From: an uncultured beta proteobacterium
Lineage (GTDB): Bacteria; Pseudomonadota; Gammaproteobacteria; Burkholderiales; SG8-39
Direction: 5' to 3'
Length of the DNA: 55,646 nucleotides
NCBI GenBank assembly: GCA_903928055.1
Contig: CAIYPG010000145.1
Span: 1-55,646, forward strand
This document shows, one piece after another, positions 46,100 through 54,099 of this stretch. The first letter of the stretch is position 1. Every line of letters starts with the position of its first letter. The notes beneath the pieces were generated by a model. That model did not search any database. It was not told the DNA's origin and worked only from the letters and a program-made list of their open reading frames with translations. The position numbers were made by a program, and so were the translations under genes.

Positions 46100-46528
46100 G
46101 TGCACTTCCAACCGGCGTTAAAGCTCGCCTGCGCCGTGCTGCTTGCAGTGCGGGTGCTGCCGGCATATGCCTGCGGCTACTGCGTCGAGGACAAGATCGC
46201 CGCCGTCTACGACCATGCAATCGTGACCGGTGCCGCGACGCAAAGCCACCAGGTGGCGTTCTTTGCGATCGACGGCCCCGTGCCACCGGACGCAGCGGCG
46301 CGTTCCGCAATCCAGCGCGCCATTGCCGGCAGTCGCGGCATGGACGCAGGCAGCACGCGCGTCTCGCTGGATTCCGGTTCGCTGTCATTTGCCTTCGATC
46401 CCCGGCGCATCAAGCTGGCCTTCGTGCAGCGCGAACTGGAACGACGCCTGTCCGCATACCGGCTGTCGCTGATGCCGCTGCGGGTCATGGACAAACCGGC
46501 AGAGCTGAAAGCAGTCAGTGCTCGCTGA
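46100..46528 (+). CDS. Secreted CxxC protein between nirK and nnrS, unknown
   Basis: 142 residues from a GTG one base after the nirK stop. It has a signal peptide, then immediately CGYCVEDKIAAVYDH, a CxxC pair that could bind metal or haem or do disulfide chemistry. The rest is a small alpha/beta region with RRIKLAFVQRELERRLSAY. It overlaps nnrS by 11 bp, so nirK, this gene and nnrS are one unit. I do not recognise the family. A role in copper loading or NO handling is only a guess from position. Confidence 0.75.
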   Translation: MHFQPALKLACAVLLAVRVLPAYACGYCVEDKIAAVYDHAIVTGAATQSHQVAFFAIDGPVPPDAAARSAIQRAIAGSRGMDAGSTRVSLDSGSLSFAFDPRRIKLAFVQRELERRLSAYRLSLMPLRVMDKPAELKAVSAR

Positions 46529-47711
46529 ACCAGCCGCAACGCCAGGCGCGCCTCACTTGGCACTCTGGAACCTGGGCTTCCGCCCGTTCTACCTGCTGGC
46601 CGGCAGTTTCGCTGCGATCAGCATCCTGTGCTGGGTCGGGCAATTCGCCGGCTGGCTCGGCGGCCACAGCTATCTGCGCGGCCCGCTGTGGCATGCGCAT
46701 GAAATGATTTTCGGCTTTGCGTTTGCCGTGATCACCGGCTTCCTGTTCACCGCCGTGCGCAACTGGACGAACGAGCCGACACCCACTGGCGGCACGCTGC
46801 TGGCCATTACCACACTGTGGCTCGCCGGGCGGCTGCTCGCCCCCACGCCCTGGCCGATGCTCGCCGCAGCCGCAGACACCGCCTTCGCGATCGCCGCGGC
46901 TGCAGGCATCGCGCTGCCCATGTACGCCAGCCGCAACCGGCGCAATTATTTCTTCGTCGCGCTGCTGCTGGCGATGGGTGCGGTCAACCTCGTCTTCCAT
47001 CTCGCGATGGCCGGCATCATCGACTTTCCGGTGCAGCGCGGCCTGCAGGCCGGCCTCGACATCGTGCTCATCATCATGGCGATCATGGGCGGGCGCGTGA
47101 TTCCGATGTTCACCGCGAATGGCGTGCCCGGCACGCAGCCACGCCGCATGCCCTGGGTCGAACGCACCGCCATGGGCAGCCTCATCCTGCTCGCCGTTGT
47201 CAGTCTCATTGCCAGCCTCGTTCCGGTACCGCCTGCAATCCTTGGTGGCCTGGCCATGATTGCCGCGGTGTCGCATGCCATCCGGCTCGGCCTGTGGCAG
47301 CCCTTGCGCACCTTTGGCAATCCGCTCGTGTGGATACTGCATGCGTCGTTTGCGTGGATCGTCATCCACCTGCTGCTGCGCGCGCTGGCTGCATTCGACA
47401 TCGTGCCCGTAAGTGCGGCAACGCATGCCCTCACCGTCGGCGCAATCGGCGGACTGACACTGGGCATGATGACCCGCACTGCCCGCGGCCACAGCGGGCT
47501 TCCGCTGAAAGCCGGTCGCGCAGAGGCTGCCGCGTATGTCCTCATCCAGATCGCCGCATTCATCCGCGCCCTCCTGCCCATCGCCGCACCGGGGCTGACA
47601 CTGTGGGCCATCACCGCATCCGGGTTGCTATGGACCACGGCCTTCACGCTGTTTGTGGTGAAGTACGCGCCGATATTGTGGCGGCCGAGGGTGGATGGGA
47701 GGCCGGGGTGA
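46518..47711 (+). CDS. nnrS: NnrS family protein
   Basis: 397 residues with about 12 transmembrane helices. LWNLGFRPFYLLAGSFAAI, WHAHEMIFGFAFAVITGFLFTAVRNW and GGRVIPMFTANG carry the conserved His/Arg residues of NnrS. NnrS is a haem- and copper-containing membrane protein that protects against nitrosative stress during denitrification. The GTG start overlaps the upstream gene. The FNR box before nirK probably controls it. Confidence 0.93.
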   Translation: MLAEPAATPGAPHLALWNLGFRPFYLLAGSFAAISILCWVGQFAGWLGGHSYLRGPLWHAHEMIFGFAFAVITGFLFTAVRNWTNEPTPTGGTLLAITTLWLAGRLLAPTPWPMLAAAADTAFAIAAAAGIALPMYASRNRRNYFFVALLLAMGAVNLVFHLAMAGIIDFPVQRGLQAGLDIVLIIMAIMGGRVIPMFTANGVPGTQPRRMPWVERTAMGSLILLAVVSLIASLVPVPPAILGGLAMIAAVSHAIRLGLWQPLRTFGNPLVWILHASFAWIVIHLLLRALAAFDIVPVSAATHALTVGAIGGLTLGMMTRTARGHSGLPLKAGRAEAAAYVLIQIAAFIRALLPIAAPGLTLWAITASGLLWTTAFTLFVVKYAPILWRPRVDGRPG

Positions 47712-47751
47712 GGGAGGGGGCGGTTACCTGGTCGAAGTGCGACCTAAATAA

Positions 47752-47785
47752 AAAAGCCGGACCCAAAAACAGGCCCGGCTTTTTA
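47752..47785. terminator. Bidirectional terminator between nnrS and desaturase
   Basis: AAAAAGCCGGaCC and GGcCCGGCTTTTT form a strong stem with T-runs on both strands, placed between two convergent genes. Confidence 0.9.
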
Positions 47786-47801
47786 TATGAGTGCGTCCAA
47801 C

Positions 47802-48989
47802 CTAAGCGTAAGACCGCAACCTCTTCGACACCCCCGCCAGCGGTGCAATGCCGCTGGATTCGGCGCGTTGGCACCAGTCCTGCAATTGCTCGACAAGTTG
47901 TGCCTTGGTGAGCATCGAGCGACCCCACAGCGCCTGCAGTTCGTGGCGCATGAGGATCAGCTTCTGCAGTGTGGGGGAATGGCTGCCCAGTTCATGCATC
48001 AGGGCGTGGCGTTCGCGGGAGAGCAGCATTCGCTCGTCGGTCATCAGCCAGTGGTGGATCTTGCGCAGCCGGCCGGCCTCCATCGGCGAGGCCTTCTTCA
48101 GGCGCTGCAACTCTTCGCGGAAGGCCTGCTTCACCGAATGCGCGTAATGCGTCAGCACGTCGTAGCGATGCGTGATGACCGCCTCCAGCGTCTGCTCGTC
48201 CACCTTTGCCTTTGGCTCGACGATGCGCGGCACCGGCGCCACGTGCTTCACCTTCGCCAGGCCGAACAGCCTCAGGATGTTGATGTACACCCAGCCGATA
48301 TCGAACTCCCACCACTTCGCGGAGAACTTCGCCGACGTGGGATGGGCATGGTGGTTGTTGTGTAGTTCTTCGCCGCCGATCAGGATGGCAATCGGCACGA
48401 TGTTCGTGCTGGCATCCTCGGTAGGATTGTCGCGATAACCGAAGTAGTGGCCCACGCCATTGATCACGCCGGCCGCCCAGAACGGAATCCACGCGATCTG
48501 CGTGATCAGGATCAGCACACCGGGCACGATGCCGTAGAGCAGCACATTCGAAAGCCCCATCGTCGTCAGGCCGAGCAGCACATATTTGGAATAGAGGTTG
48601 CGCTCCAGCCAGTCATCGGGCGTGCCGTGGCCGTAACGCTCGACGGTGTCCTTGATGGCCGATTCGCGCACATAGAGCACCACGCCGCCCCACAGCACAC
48701 TGTTGATGCCCACCACCTGCGGGCTGTGCGGATCATCGACGGTCTCGCATTTGGCGTGGTGCTTGCGGTGCACCGCCACCCACTCTTTGGTCACCATGCC
48801 GGTCGTCAGCCACAGCCACAGCCGGAAGAAATGGCTGGGGATGGCATGCAGTTCGAGCGCGTGATGGGTCTGGGCGCGGTGCAGGAACAGCGTCACCGCC
48901 ACAATCGTGATGTGCGTCAGCCCAAGGGCAACCAGCACCAGCCCCCACCAGGGCAGATCGAAAACGCCGGAAAACAGGTGCAATTCCAT
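47802..48989 (-). CDS. Fatty acid (acyl-CoA type) desaturase
   Basis: 395 residues. A membrane di-iron desaturase. The three His boxes are HRAQTHH, HRKHH and HNNHH, with four hydrophobic segments around them. An extended soluble C-terminal region (about 250-395) is present, as in bacterial DesC/Delta9 relatives. It introduces a double bond using oxygen. An FNR-like site upstream suggests oxygen-dependent control. Confidence 0.9.
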   Translation of the reverse strand: MELHLFSGVFDLPWWGLVLVALGLTHITIVAVTLFLHRAQTHHALELHAIPSHFFRLWLWLTTGMVTKEWVAVHRKHHAKCETVDDPHSPQVVGINSVLWGGVVLYVRESAIKDTVERYGHGTPDDWLERNLYSKYVLLGLTTMGLSNVLLYGIVPGVLILITQIAWIPFWAAGVINGVGHYFGYRDNPTEDASTNIVPIAILIGGEELHNNHHAHPTSAKFSAKWWEFDIGWVYINILRLFGLAKVKHVAPVPRIVEPKAKVDEQTLEAVITHRYDVLTHYAHSVKQAFREELQRLKKASPMEAGRLRKIHHWLMTDERMLLSRERHALMHELGSHSPTLQKLILMRHELQALWGRSMLTKAQLVEQLQDWCQRAESSGIAPLAGVSKRLRSYA

Positions 48990-49042
48990 AAAGTCGGGTG
49001 TTCCTCAGAATGTTCAGGCTAGGTTATACACGGATGCCGCCA

Positions 49043-49083
49043 ATTATTCATATGGCATCCGGTATTGCGTTGATCAAGCTCAA
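49043..49083 (-). promoter_or_regulatory. FNR-like promoter of the desaturase gene
   Basis: The 49070-49083 site (plus strand TTGATCAAGCTCAA) differs from the FNR consensus at one base. On the minus strand AATAAT at 49043-49048 lies where a -10 would be if the site is centred near -41. That spacing matches the nirK promoter. It lies about 80 bp upstream of the start codon. Confidence 0.55.
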
Positions 49084-49141
49084 AATGCCCGTCCCGCCGG
49101 CGAATTCCGGCCCGAAACGGACCAAAAGCACGCCAAAAGCC

Positions 49142-49408
49142 TCAGGCGGCCGAATCCTTGCCGGAGCCATCGATGATGACGCGGGGACGGGTGGGCCTGC
49201 CCTCGCCGTCACGCTCCACCTGATACTCGCCCTCGATCACCACCACACCGGCCGGCGTCACCGGCCTGCCAAGGAAGCGCCGTACCAGCAGGTAGGCCGA
49301 CACGCACAGCAGCACGAAAACGGCGATCCACCAGGCCACGAACAGCCCGATCAGGGCGGCAGCCGCAAGGAGTGCAAATATGACCAGATGGAACAGTGAT
49401 TTCAGCAT
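49142..49408 (-). CDS. Small membrane protein, unknown
   Basis: 88 residues. Two hydrophobic segments near the N-terminus (about 3-23 and 25-42) are followed by RRFLGRPVTPAGVVVIEGEYQVERDGEGRPTRPRVIIDG. The C-terminal half looks like a small beta structure facing the cytoplasm. The frame and codon use are consistent with a real gene. No family recognised. Confidence 0.6.
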   Translation of the reverse strand: MLKSLFHLVIFALLAAAALIGLFVAWWIAVFVLLCVSAYLLVRRFLGRPVTPAGVVVIEGEYQVERDGEGRPTRPRVIIDGSGKDSAA

Positions 49409-49766
49409 GGCATCAAGGGTTTAAGTGCGGAAGCCCACAGAGGCAGGGCCACATCGCGAGGTTTGTTGTGGAAGGGGCGCACGACAAATACGGACATCGT
49501 GTTCCCCATATTGGGGCCGGGCTCGTTAAGACAAGCGATTCTCCACTCCGTTCTCGCAAAAAAACCGCTGGATTTCCGTGTGTTACAGGCCATTTCCGCG
49601 GCGCAACGGTGCCACGAAAACGGCGTCTCGGGTATCATGTTTTTCAATCAAAAGACAACAGGGCATCGCAGCGCCCGCCCCGCAACATGGGCACGCAACA
49701 CAGGGCGGAATCCCGGCGCAGCAGGCCCTCCCGTTGAACTACCGGCACGATCCGAGGAGGTTGTTC
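49409..49766. other. 358-bp region without a recognised gene
   Basis: It separates divergent genes. Minor open frames are present, but none has a coding-like composition or start. AT-richer stretches around 49505-49520 and 49625-49665 may hold the promoter of the downstream Bug gene. A GAGGAGG ribosome-binding site ends the region. Confidence 0.6.
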
Positions 49767-50765
49767 ATGAGCAGTCCCCGTCATTTCCGCTTTCCTGCAT
49801 TGGTCGCCGCACTCGCCGCCGCGGGCATCGCAGCATTCTCTTCCGGCAGCGCGCTCGCGCAGGACGCCTGGCCCGCGCGCCCCGTCACCTGGGTGGTCGC
49901 CAGTTCACCCGGCGGCGGCGTGGATTTCGAATCGCGCCTCTACGCACAGAAGCTCACCGAAGCCTTCGGCAAGCCATTCGTGCTCGACTACAAACCCGGT
50001 GCCGGCTCCACGATCGGCGCCGGCGTGGTCGCCAAGGCCGCTCCCGACGGCTACACCATCCTGTCGATGACACCCAGCCACACGATCTCGCCGCTGGTGT
50101 ATCCGAGCCTGCCCTATGACCTGAACCGCGACTTCACACCAATCTCGCTCACCAGCAAGCGGCCCAGCCTGTTCATGGTGCACCCCTCCTTCCCGGCGAA
50201 GGACTTCAAGGAGTACATCGCACTCGGCCGCAAGAATCCGGAGAAGTACAACATCGGCACCTCGGGCTCGGGCACGATCGGGCACCTGGCGCTTGCATGG
50301 ATGCACAGCCTGATCGGCGTGAAAGTCACCTACGTGCACTTCAAGGGCAGCTCTCCCTCCTACGCCGCGCTGATCTCCGGACAGATTGATGGCGTGATCG
50401 GCGCACCAGTGGCAATGGGACCGCACATCCGCTCGGGCAAGGCCCGCGCGCTCATCACCACCACCGCCGAACGCATCAAGGTGCTTCCCGATGTGCCGAC
50501 GCTGCAGGAACTCGGCTACAAGGACTTCGAATACGCGCAGTGGATCGGCGTGGTCGGCCCGGCAAAGATGCCCTCCCCCATCGTCAACAAGCTGAGCGCG
50601 GAACTGGCGAAGATCGTGAAGATGCCCGATGTGTATGCCAAGGTGGCCGATGACGGCACCATCATGATCGGCAGCACACCCGAGCAGCTCGGCAAGTACA
50701 TCGCCGACGAGGCGGCGCGCTGGCGCAGGGTGGTGGCTGAGACGGGGATTCAGTTGGCGGAGTAG
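49767..50765 (+). CDS. Bug-type tripartite tricarboxylate solute-binding protein
   Basis: 332 residues from ATG 49767, with GAGGAGG upstream. The signal peptide ends near ALAQ|DAWPARPV. Motifs are VTWVVASSPGGGVDFESR, GAGSTIGAGVVAKAAPDGYTIL, VKVTYVHFKGSSPSYAALISGQIDGV and LPDVPTLQELGY. It is the first gene of a same-strand set with a second Bug gene, an Fe-ADH-like gene and a CoA-transferase. Confidence 0.93.
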   Translation: MSSPRHFRFPALVAALAAAGIAAFSSGSALAQDAWPARPVTWVVASSPGGGVDFESRLYAQKLTEAFGKPFVLDYKPGAGSTIGAGVVAKAAPDGYTILSMTPSHTISPLVYPSLPYDLNRDFTPISLTSKRPSLFMVHPSFPAKDFKEYIALGRKNPEKYNIGTSGSGTIGHLALAWMHSLIGVKVTYVHFKGSSPSYAALISGQIDGVIGAPVAMGPHIRSGKARALITTTAERIKVLPDVPTLQELGYKDFEYAQWIGVVGPAKMPSPIVNKLSAELAKIVKMPDVYAKVADDGTIMIGSTPEQLGKYIADEAARWRRVVAETGIQLAE

Positions 50766-50790
50766 TAGGGCAGCGCAGATTCGCATTAAA

Positions 50791-50935
50791 ACCTGCGCGC
50801 CCTGCAAGGGTGTAAATGCAGTACACAATCCAAAACTGGAACCTGCCCCAAAATTGTCCCTCACCCCAACCCCTCTCCCCGGGGGAGAGGGGCTTTTCCC
50901 CCTTCTCCCTCGGGGAGAAGGGCCGGGGATGAGGG
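50791..50935. repeat. Repeat fragments between two Bug genes
   Basis: At 50791-50811 GCGCGCCCTGCAAGGG is the end of the core seen in the MITE-like elements. At 50858-50935 is a separate palindrome: CCCTCACCCC...CCCCTCTCCC...GGGAGAGGGG, then CCTTCTCCC..GGGAGAAGG, ending GGGGATGAGGG. Confidence 0.85.
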
Positions 50936-51014
50936 AAAGAATCGAAACAAAGACGCCAAGATTATTTTTGAGATGACTTCTAAGTCACAAAGCAAGGCAC
51001 ACAAAGGAGAGGAC

Positions 51015-52043
51015 ATGATTTCCGCAAGTCTCAGTCACAAGCACGATCGCGTGCCAGTCAGGCCGCTGCGTCATCTGTTGCACGCCCTGCTGTTCGCCTC
51101 ACTTGCCGGCTCCGCTGCCGGTGCCCTCGCACAACAGGCCCCAGCGGGCTATCCGAACAAGCCGGTGCGCGTCGTGCTCACCTCTGCACCGGGCGGTGGG
51201 CTGAATGTCGTGACGCGCCTGGTGCTCGACAAAATGAGCCAGCGCTCCAACATCACGTTTGTGGCCGACTCGCAGGCCGGCGCCGCGGGTGTGATCGCCA
51301 TGCGCATCGTGAACGATGCCCCGCCGGACGGCTACACGCTGCTCAGCTCGAGCAACACCTTCATCATCAATGGCGCAATGAAGGCCGTGCCCTTCGACAT
51401 CCGCACGGCCTATGTGCCGGTGGTGCGCATGACCACGCAGCCCTACATGACCTATGTGAACGTGTCGGTGCCGGCGAACAACTTCCGCGAGCTGATCGCC
51501 TACGCCAAGGCGAACCCCAACAAGCTGAACCTCGGCTCCACTGGCACCGGCACCGTGCCGCACCTGGGCCTGGAGATGATCAACGCCGCGGCCGGCGTGC
51601 AGATCACGCATGTGCCATACAAGGGCATCGCCACCGCAAACCTCGACCTCGTGGGCGACCGCATCCAGATCCTGTTCGGCAGCGTCTCGGGCAACCAGCT
51701 CGTGAAGACCGGCAAGGTGAAGCTGATCGCGGTGATGAGCTTGAAGCGCATGCCGATGTTCCCGGACGTGCCTACAGTGGCCGAATCCGGCTTCCCGGAT
51801 TTTGAGCTGACGAACACCTACACCGTCGTCGCGCCGGGCAAGACGCCGCCGGCGATCGTGGCCTACCTCAACAAGGAGCTGGCGCAGACCGTGAACCTGC
51901 CCGAGATGAAAGAGAAGTTTGCCGCCGACTTCTCGGACGCCTCGCCGCCCTACGGGCCGGAAGAGCTGAAGAAAATGTATATCGCCGAGTTCGACAAATG
52001 GGAGAAGGTGGTCAAGGCGGCGAACATCAAGCCGGAGCAGTAA
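51015..52043 (+). CDS. Bug-type tripartite tricarboxylate solute-binding protein
   Basis: 342 residues from ATG 51015 after AAAGGAGAGG. The N-terminus is long, with the signal peptide ending near ALAQ|QAPAGYPNKPV. Motifs are VVLTSAPGGGLNVVTR, AGAAGVIAMRIVNDAPPDGYTLL, THVPYKGIATANLDLV and FPDVPTVAESGFP. It is distinct in sequence from the neighbour Bug, so this is not a recent tandem copy. Confidence 0.93.
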   Translation: MISASLSHKHDRVPVRPLRHLLHALLFASLAGSAAGALAQQAPAGYPNKPVRVVLTSAPGGGLNVVTRLVLDKMSQRSNITFVADSQAGAAGVIAMRIVNDAPPDGYTLLSSSNTFIINGAMKAVPFDIRTAYVPVVRMTTQPYMTYVNVSVPANNFRELIAYAKANPNKLNLGSTGTGTVPHLGLEMINAAAGVQITHVPYKGIATANLDLVGDRIQILFGSVSGNQLVKTGKVKLIAVMSLKRMPMFPDVPTVAESGFPDFELTNTYTVVAPGKTPPAIVAYLNKELAQTVNLPEMKEKFAADFSDASPPYGPEELKKMYIAEFDKWEKVVKAANIKPEQ

Positions 52044-52073
52044 AGCAGAACGGAGCAGAAAAGCAGAAAACCT

Positions 52074-52183
52074 GCCCCCTCCCTAACCCTCCCCCGCTTC
52101 GCGGGAGAGGGGACTAAAACAGCGCTTCGCTTTTATCCCCTCTCCTGCGAGCGTAGCGAGCGGGGGAGGGTTAGGGAGGGGGC
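52074..52183. repeat. MITE-like element with 25-bp perfect terminal inverted repeats
   Basis: The first 25 bases (52074-52098) and last 25 (52159-52183) are exact inverted copies, beginning GCCCCCTCCCTAACCC. The middle has a second imperfect inversion, GGGAGAGGGGA/TCCCCTCTCC, around AAAACAGCGCTTCGCTTTTA. It has no coding capacity. Confidence 0.95.
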
Positions 52184-52235
52184 AAGCAAACAGAATCACC
52201 GAATTCAAAAACATCGCACCATCAAAGGAAGACAC

Positions 52236-53438
52236 ATGAACTACCAGGAAATCACCGACTTCAAGATCACCGGCAATGCCGCCCGCGTCTACGCCGGCAA
52301 GGATGCCCTTGGCAACCTGCCCGCAGAACTCAAGCGCGCGCGCGCCAAGCGGGCCTTCATTTTGTGCGGGCGCAGCGTGTCACAGAAGACCGACATCGTC
52401 ACGCGCATCAAGGCGCTGCTCGGTGAATCGTTCGCCGGCATGTATGACCAGATGAAGAAAGACACGCCGATCGAGGACATCATGGCTGCGCGCGACGTTG
52501 CGCGCGCCTGCGAGGCCGACCTCATCATCGCCATCGGCGGCGGCAGCGCCATGCAGGGCGGACGGGTGCTGGCCATCATGCTCGCCGAGAAGGGCGCCCC
52601 CGAAGAGCTGTGCACGCAATATCCGGAATTCGGCAACGCCATCAGCCCCAAGCTCATGGAGAAGAAGCTGCCCATCATCAACATCCTCACTGTCGGCACC
52701 GCGGCGCAGAACCGCGGCGGCTCACCCGTGAAAAAGGGCGACTACCGCCTGGAGTTCTTCGACCCCAAGACCTGCCCGATCTCGCTGTTCTGGGACATGG
52801 ATGCGCTGATGACCGCGCCCGATTCGATGATGAAGAACAGCGCCACCTCGCTCCTGTGGCGCTCCACCATGGACCTCGGTTACACGCGCGCCTCGCCGAT
52901 CACGCACCATGCCCGCAAGGTGATCTTTGATATCGCGCAGGGCATCCTGCCGCGCCTGCTGACTGATCCCGCCGCGCGCATCGAGCTGTGCCTTGCCAGC
53001 TACCTCCAGAACCGCGAAGCCTCCGATGGCGGCTCGCGCACGAACCACTGGGCGGGGCGCGTGGTGTATGCCTTCACCACGTCGATCTTCAACAAGTTCG
53101 ACCACGTCGGCCAGGGCGAGGCACGCGCTGCGATCACTGCCACCGTCATGCGCCGGCTCGGTTCACGCAACCCGGAAGAGATGTGCCGCATCGCCGAAGC
53201 GCTGGGCGTATGGAAGGTGGGTGACCCCGCCGACCAGGCCCACCTGCGCGCCGCCGACAAGCTGAACCAGCAGTTCGCCGCACTGGGCATGCCGAAGAAC
53301 CTCAGCGAGATCAACATCCCGAAATCCGCCGCACCTGCACTGCTGGAGAATTCACTGAAGAACTTCAACGCCGACCCGAAGCGCGAGTTCGTGAAGGATC
53401 GCGATACGCTGAAGGACGTGCTGGATGCGTGCTGGTAG
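52236..53438 (+). CDS. Iron-containing alcohol dehydrogenase-like protein, divergent metal site
   Basis: 400 residues. The N-terminal NAD-binding domain has VYAGKDALGNLPAEL and IIAIGGGSAMQGGRVLAI, the GGGS motif of this family. The C-terminal helical domain is less typical. Where most members have DALxHAIE, this one has NSATSLLWRSTMD, so the usual Asp/His ligands are not evident. NHWAGR and FDHVGQGEA supply two His residues further on. It may be a maleylacetate-reductase-like or metal-independent branch. RBS AAAGGAAG. Confidence 0.82.
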   Translation: MNYQEITDFKITGNAARVYAGKDALGNLPAELKRARAKRAFILCGRSVSQKTDIVTRIKALLGESFAGMYDQMKKDTPIEDIMAARDVARACEADLIIAIGGGSAMQGGRVLAIMLAEKGAPEELCTQYPEFGNAISPKLMEKKLPIINILTVGTAAQNRGGSPVKKGDYRLEFFDPKTCPISLFWDMDALMTAPDSMMKNSATSLLWRSTMDLGYTRASPITHHARKVIFDIAQGILPRLLTDPAARIELCLASYLQNREASDGGSRTNHWAGRVVYAFTTSIFNKFDHVGQGEARAAITATVMRRLGSRNPEEMCRIAEALGVWKVGDPADQAHLRAADKLNQQFAALGMPKNLSEINIPKSAAPALLENSLKNFNADPKREFVKDRDTLKDVLDACW

Positions 53439-53464
53439 TGAAACGAGGCTCGCATTCTTCATGC

Positions 53465-53540
53465 TGTCATTCCCGCGAAAGCGGGAATCCAGGGTCTTTT
53501 GCTTGAACGTCGCTGGATTCCCGCTTTCGCGGGAATGACA
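53465..53540. repeat. Inverted pair of ATTCCC...GGGAAT palindromes
   Basis: TGTCATTCCCGCGAAAGCGG... (53465-53492) and its exact complement (53513-53540) flank a 20-bp centre. Each half is itself a hairpin. The type is common in many proteobacteria and resembles Neisseria dRS3 units. The palindrome at 25788-25815 is the same half-unit. Confidence 0.93.
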
Positions 53541-53577
53541 AACTCAAGTATCAAGACCCATGAACTTCGTCCCGAAA

Positions 53578-53937
53578 CTACAACCGATACCCCGCCGGTC
53601 TTGCGGTGGGAGTCAGCGAGCTCGTGGTTCGCAGGGTATTCGCCTCGAGCAGGATGTCGACAAACACGTACTGCAGGAACACCACGATCATCACAATGAG
53701 CCACACGCCCTGCCGGCCCAGCTTGCGGTCCTTTTTCTTGCGCACGCCGCCTTCACGCAAATCGGTCACGTAGTCCGACAGGTCCTGGCGCGAATAGAAC
53801 ACCTTGCCGGAAACACCCTCAAGGTACTCCACCAGCTCCCGATCCGAAGCCAGCTTTTTGTTCAAGCGAGAAGAATGTTCATCAACACTTTCGTGCGAGA
53901 CCGCACCTTCGTTGATGACTTGCGAAATTGGCACCAA
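53578..53937 (-). CDS. Hypothetical membrane protein on the opposite strand
   Basis: 119 residues if begun at TTG 53937 (a GTG follows at 53934), with AAAGGGG just upstream. The N-terminal 70 residues are soluble (ELVEYLEGVSGKVFYSRQDLSDYVTDLREGG), then a basic RKKKDRKLGRQG, then one transmembrane helix WLIVMIVVFLQYVFVDILL. The basic-before-membrane order suggests the N-terminus is cytoplasmic. No family recognised. Confidence 0.55.
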   Translation of the reverse strand: MVPISQVINEGAVSHESVDEHSSRLNKKLASDRELVEYLEGVSGKVFYSRQDLSDYVTDLREGGVRKKKDRKLGRQGVWLIVMIVVFLQYVFVDILLEANTLRTTSSLTPTARPAGYRL

Positions 53938-54099
53938 AGCCCCTTTCGAGCGATGACCTATAGCAGTGATGATTTTATTTCACACCCTACCCCGTATGTG
54001 TAAGGAATTCTGTACAAAGCCGCGTCCTACGTAGTTTTACGCGCACCCCTGGTATCCAAGCCACAACAACAAGACTGCAACATCAGGAGAGATCGCAAC

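Noticed and set aside
49402..49647. 81-codon minus-strand ORF upstream of a Bug gene
   Set aside because: No ribosome-binding site, odd composition, overlaps the start region of the better-supported small membrane gene.
40954..52183. Repeated palindromic blocks as a CRISPR array
   Set aside because: Copies are kilobases apart, structured, lack equal spacers, and no cas genes are present.
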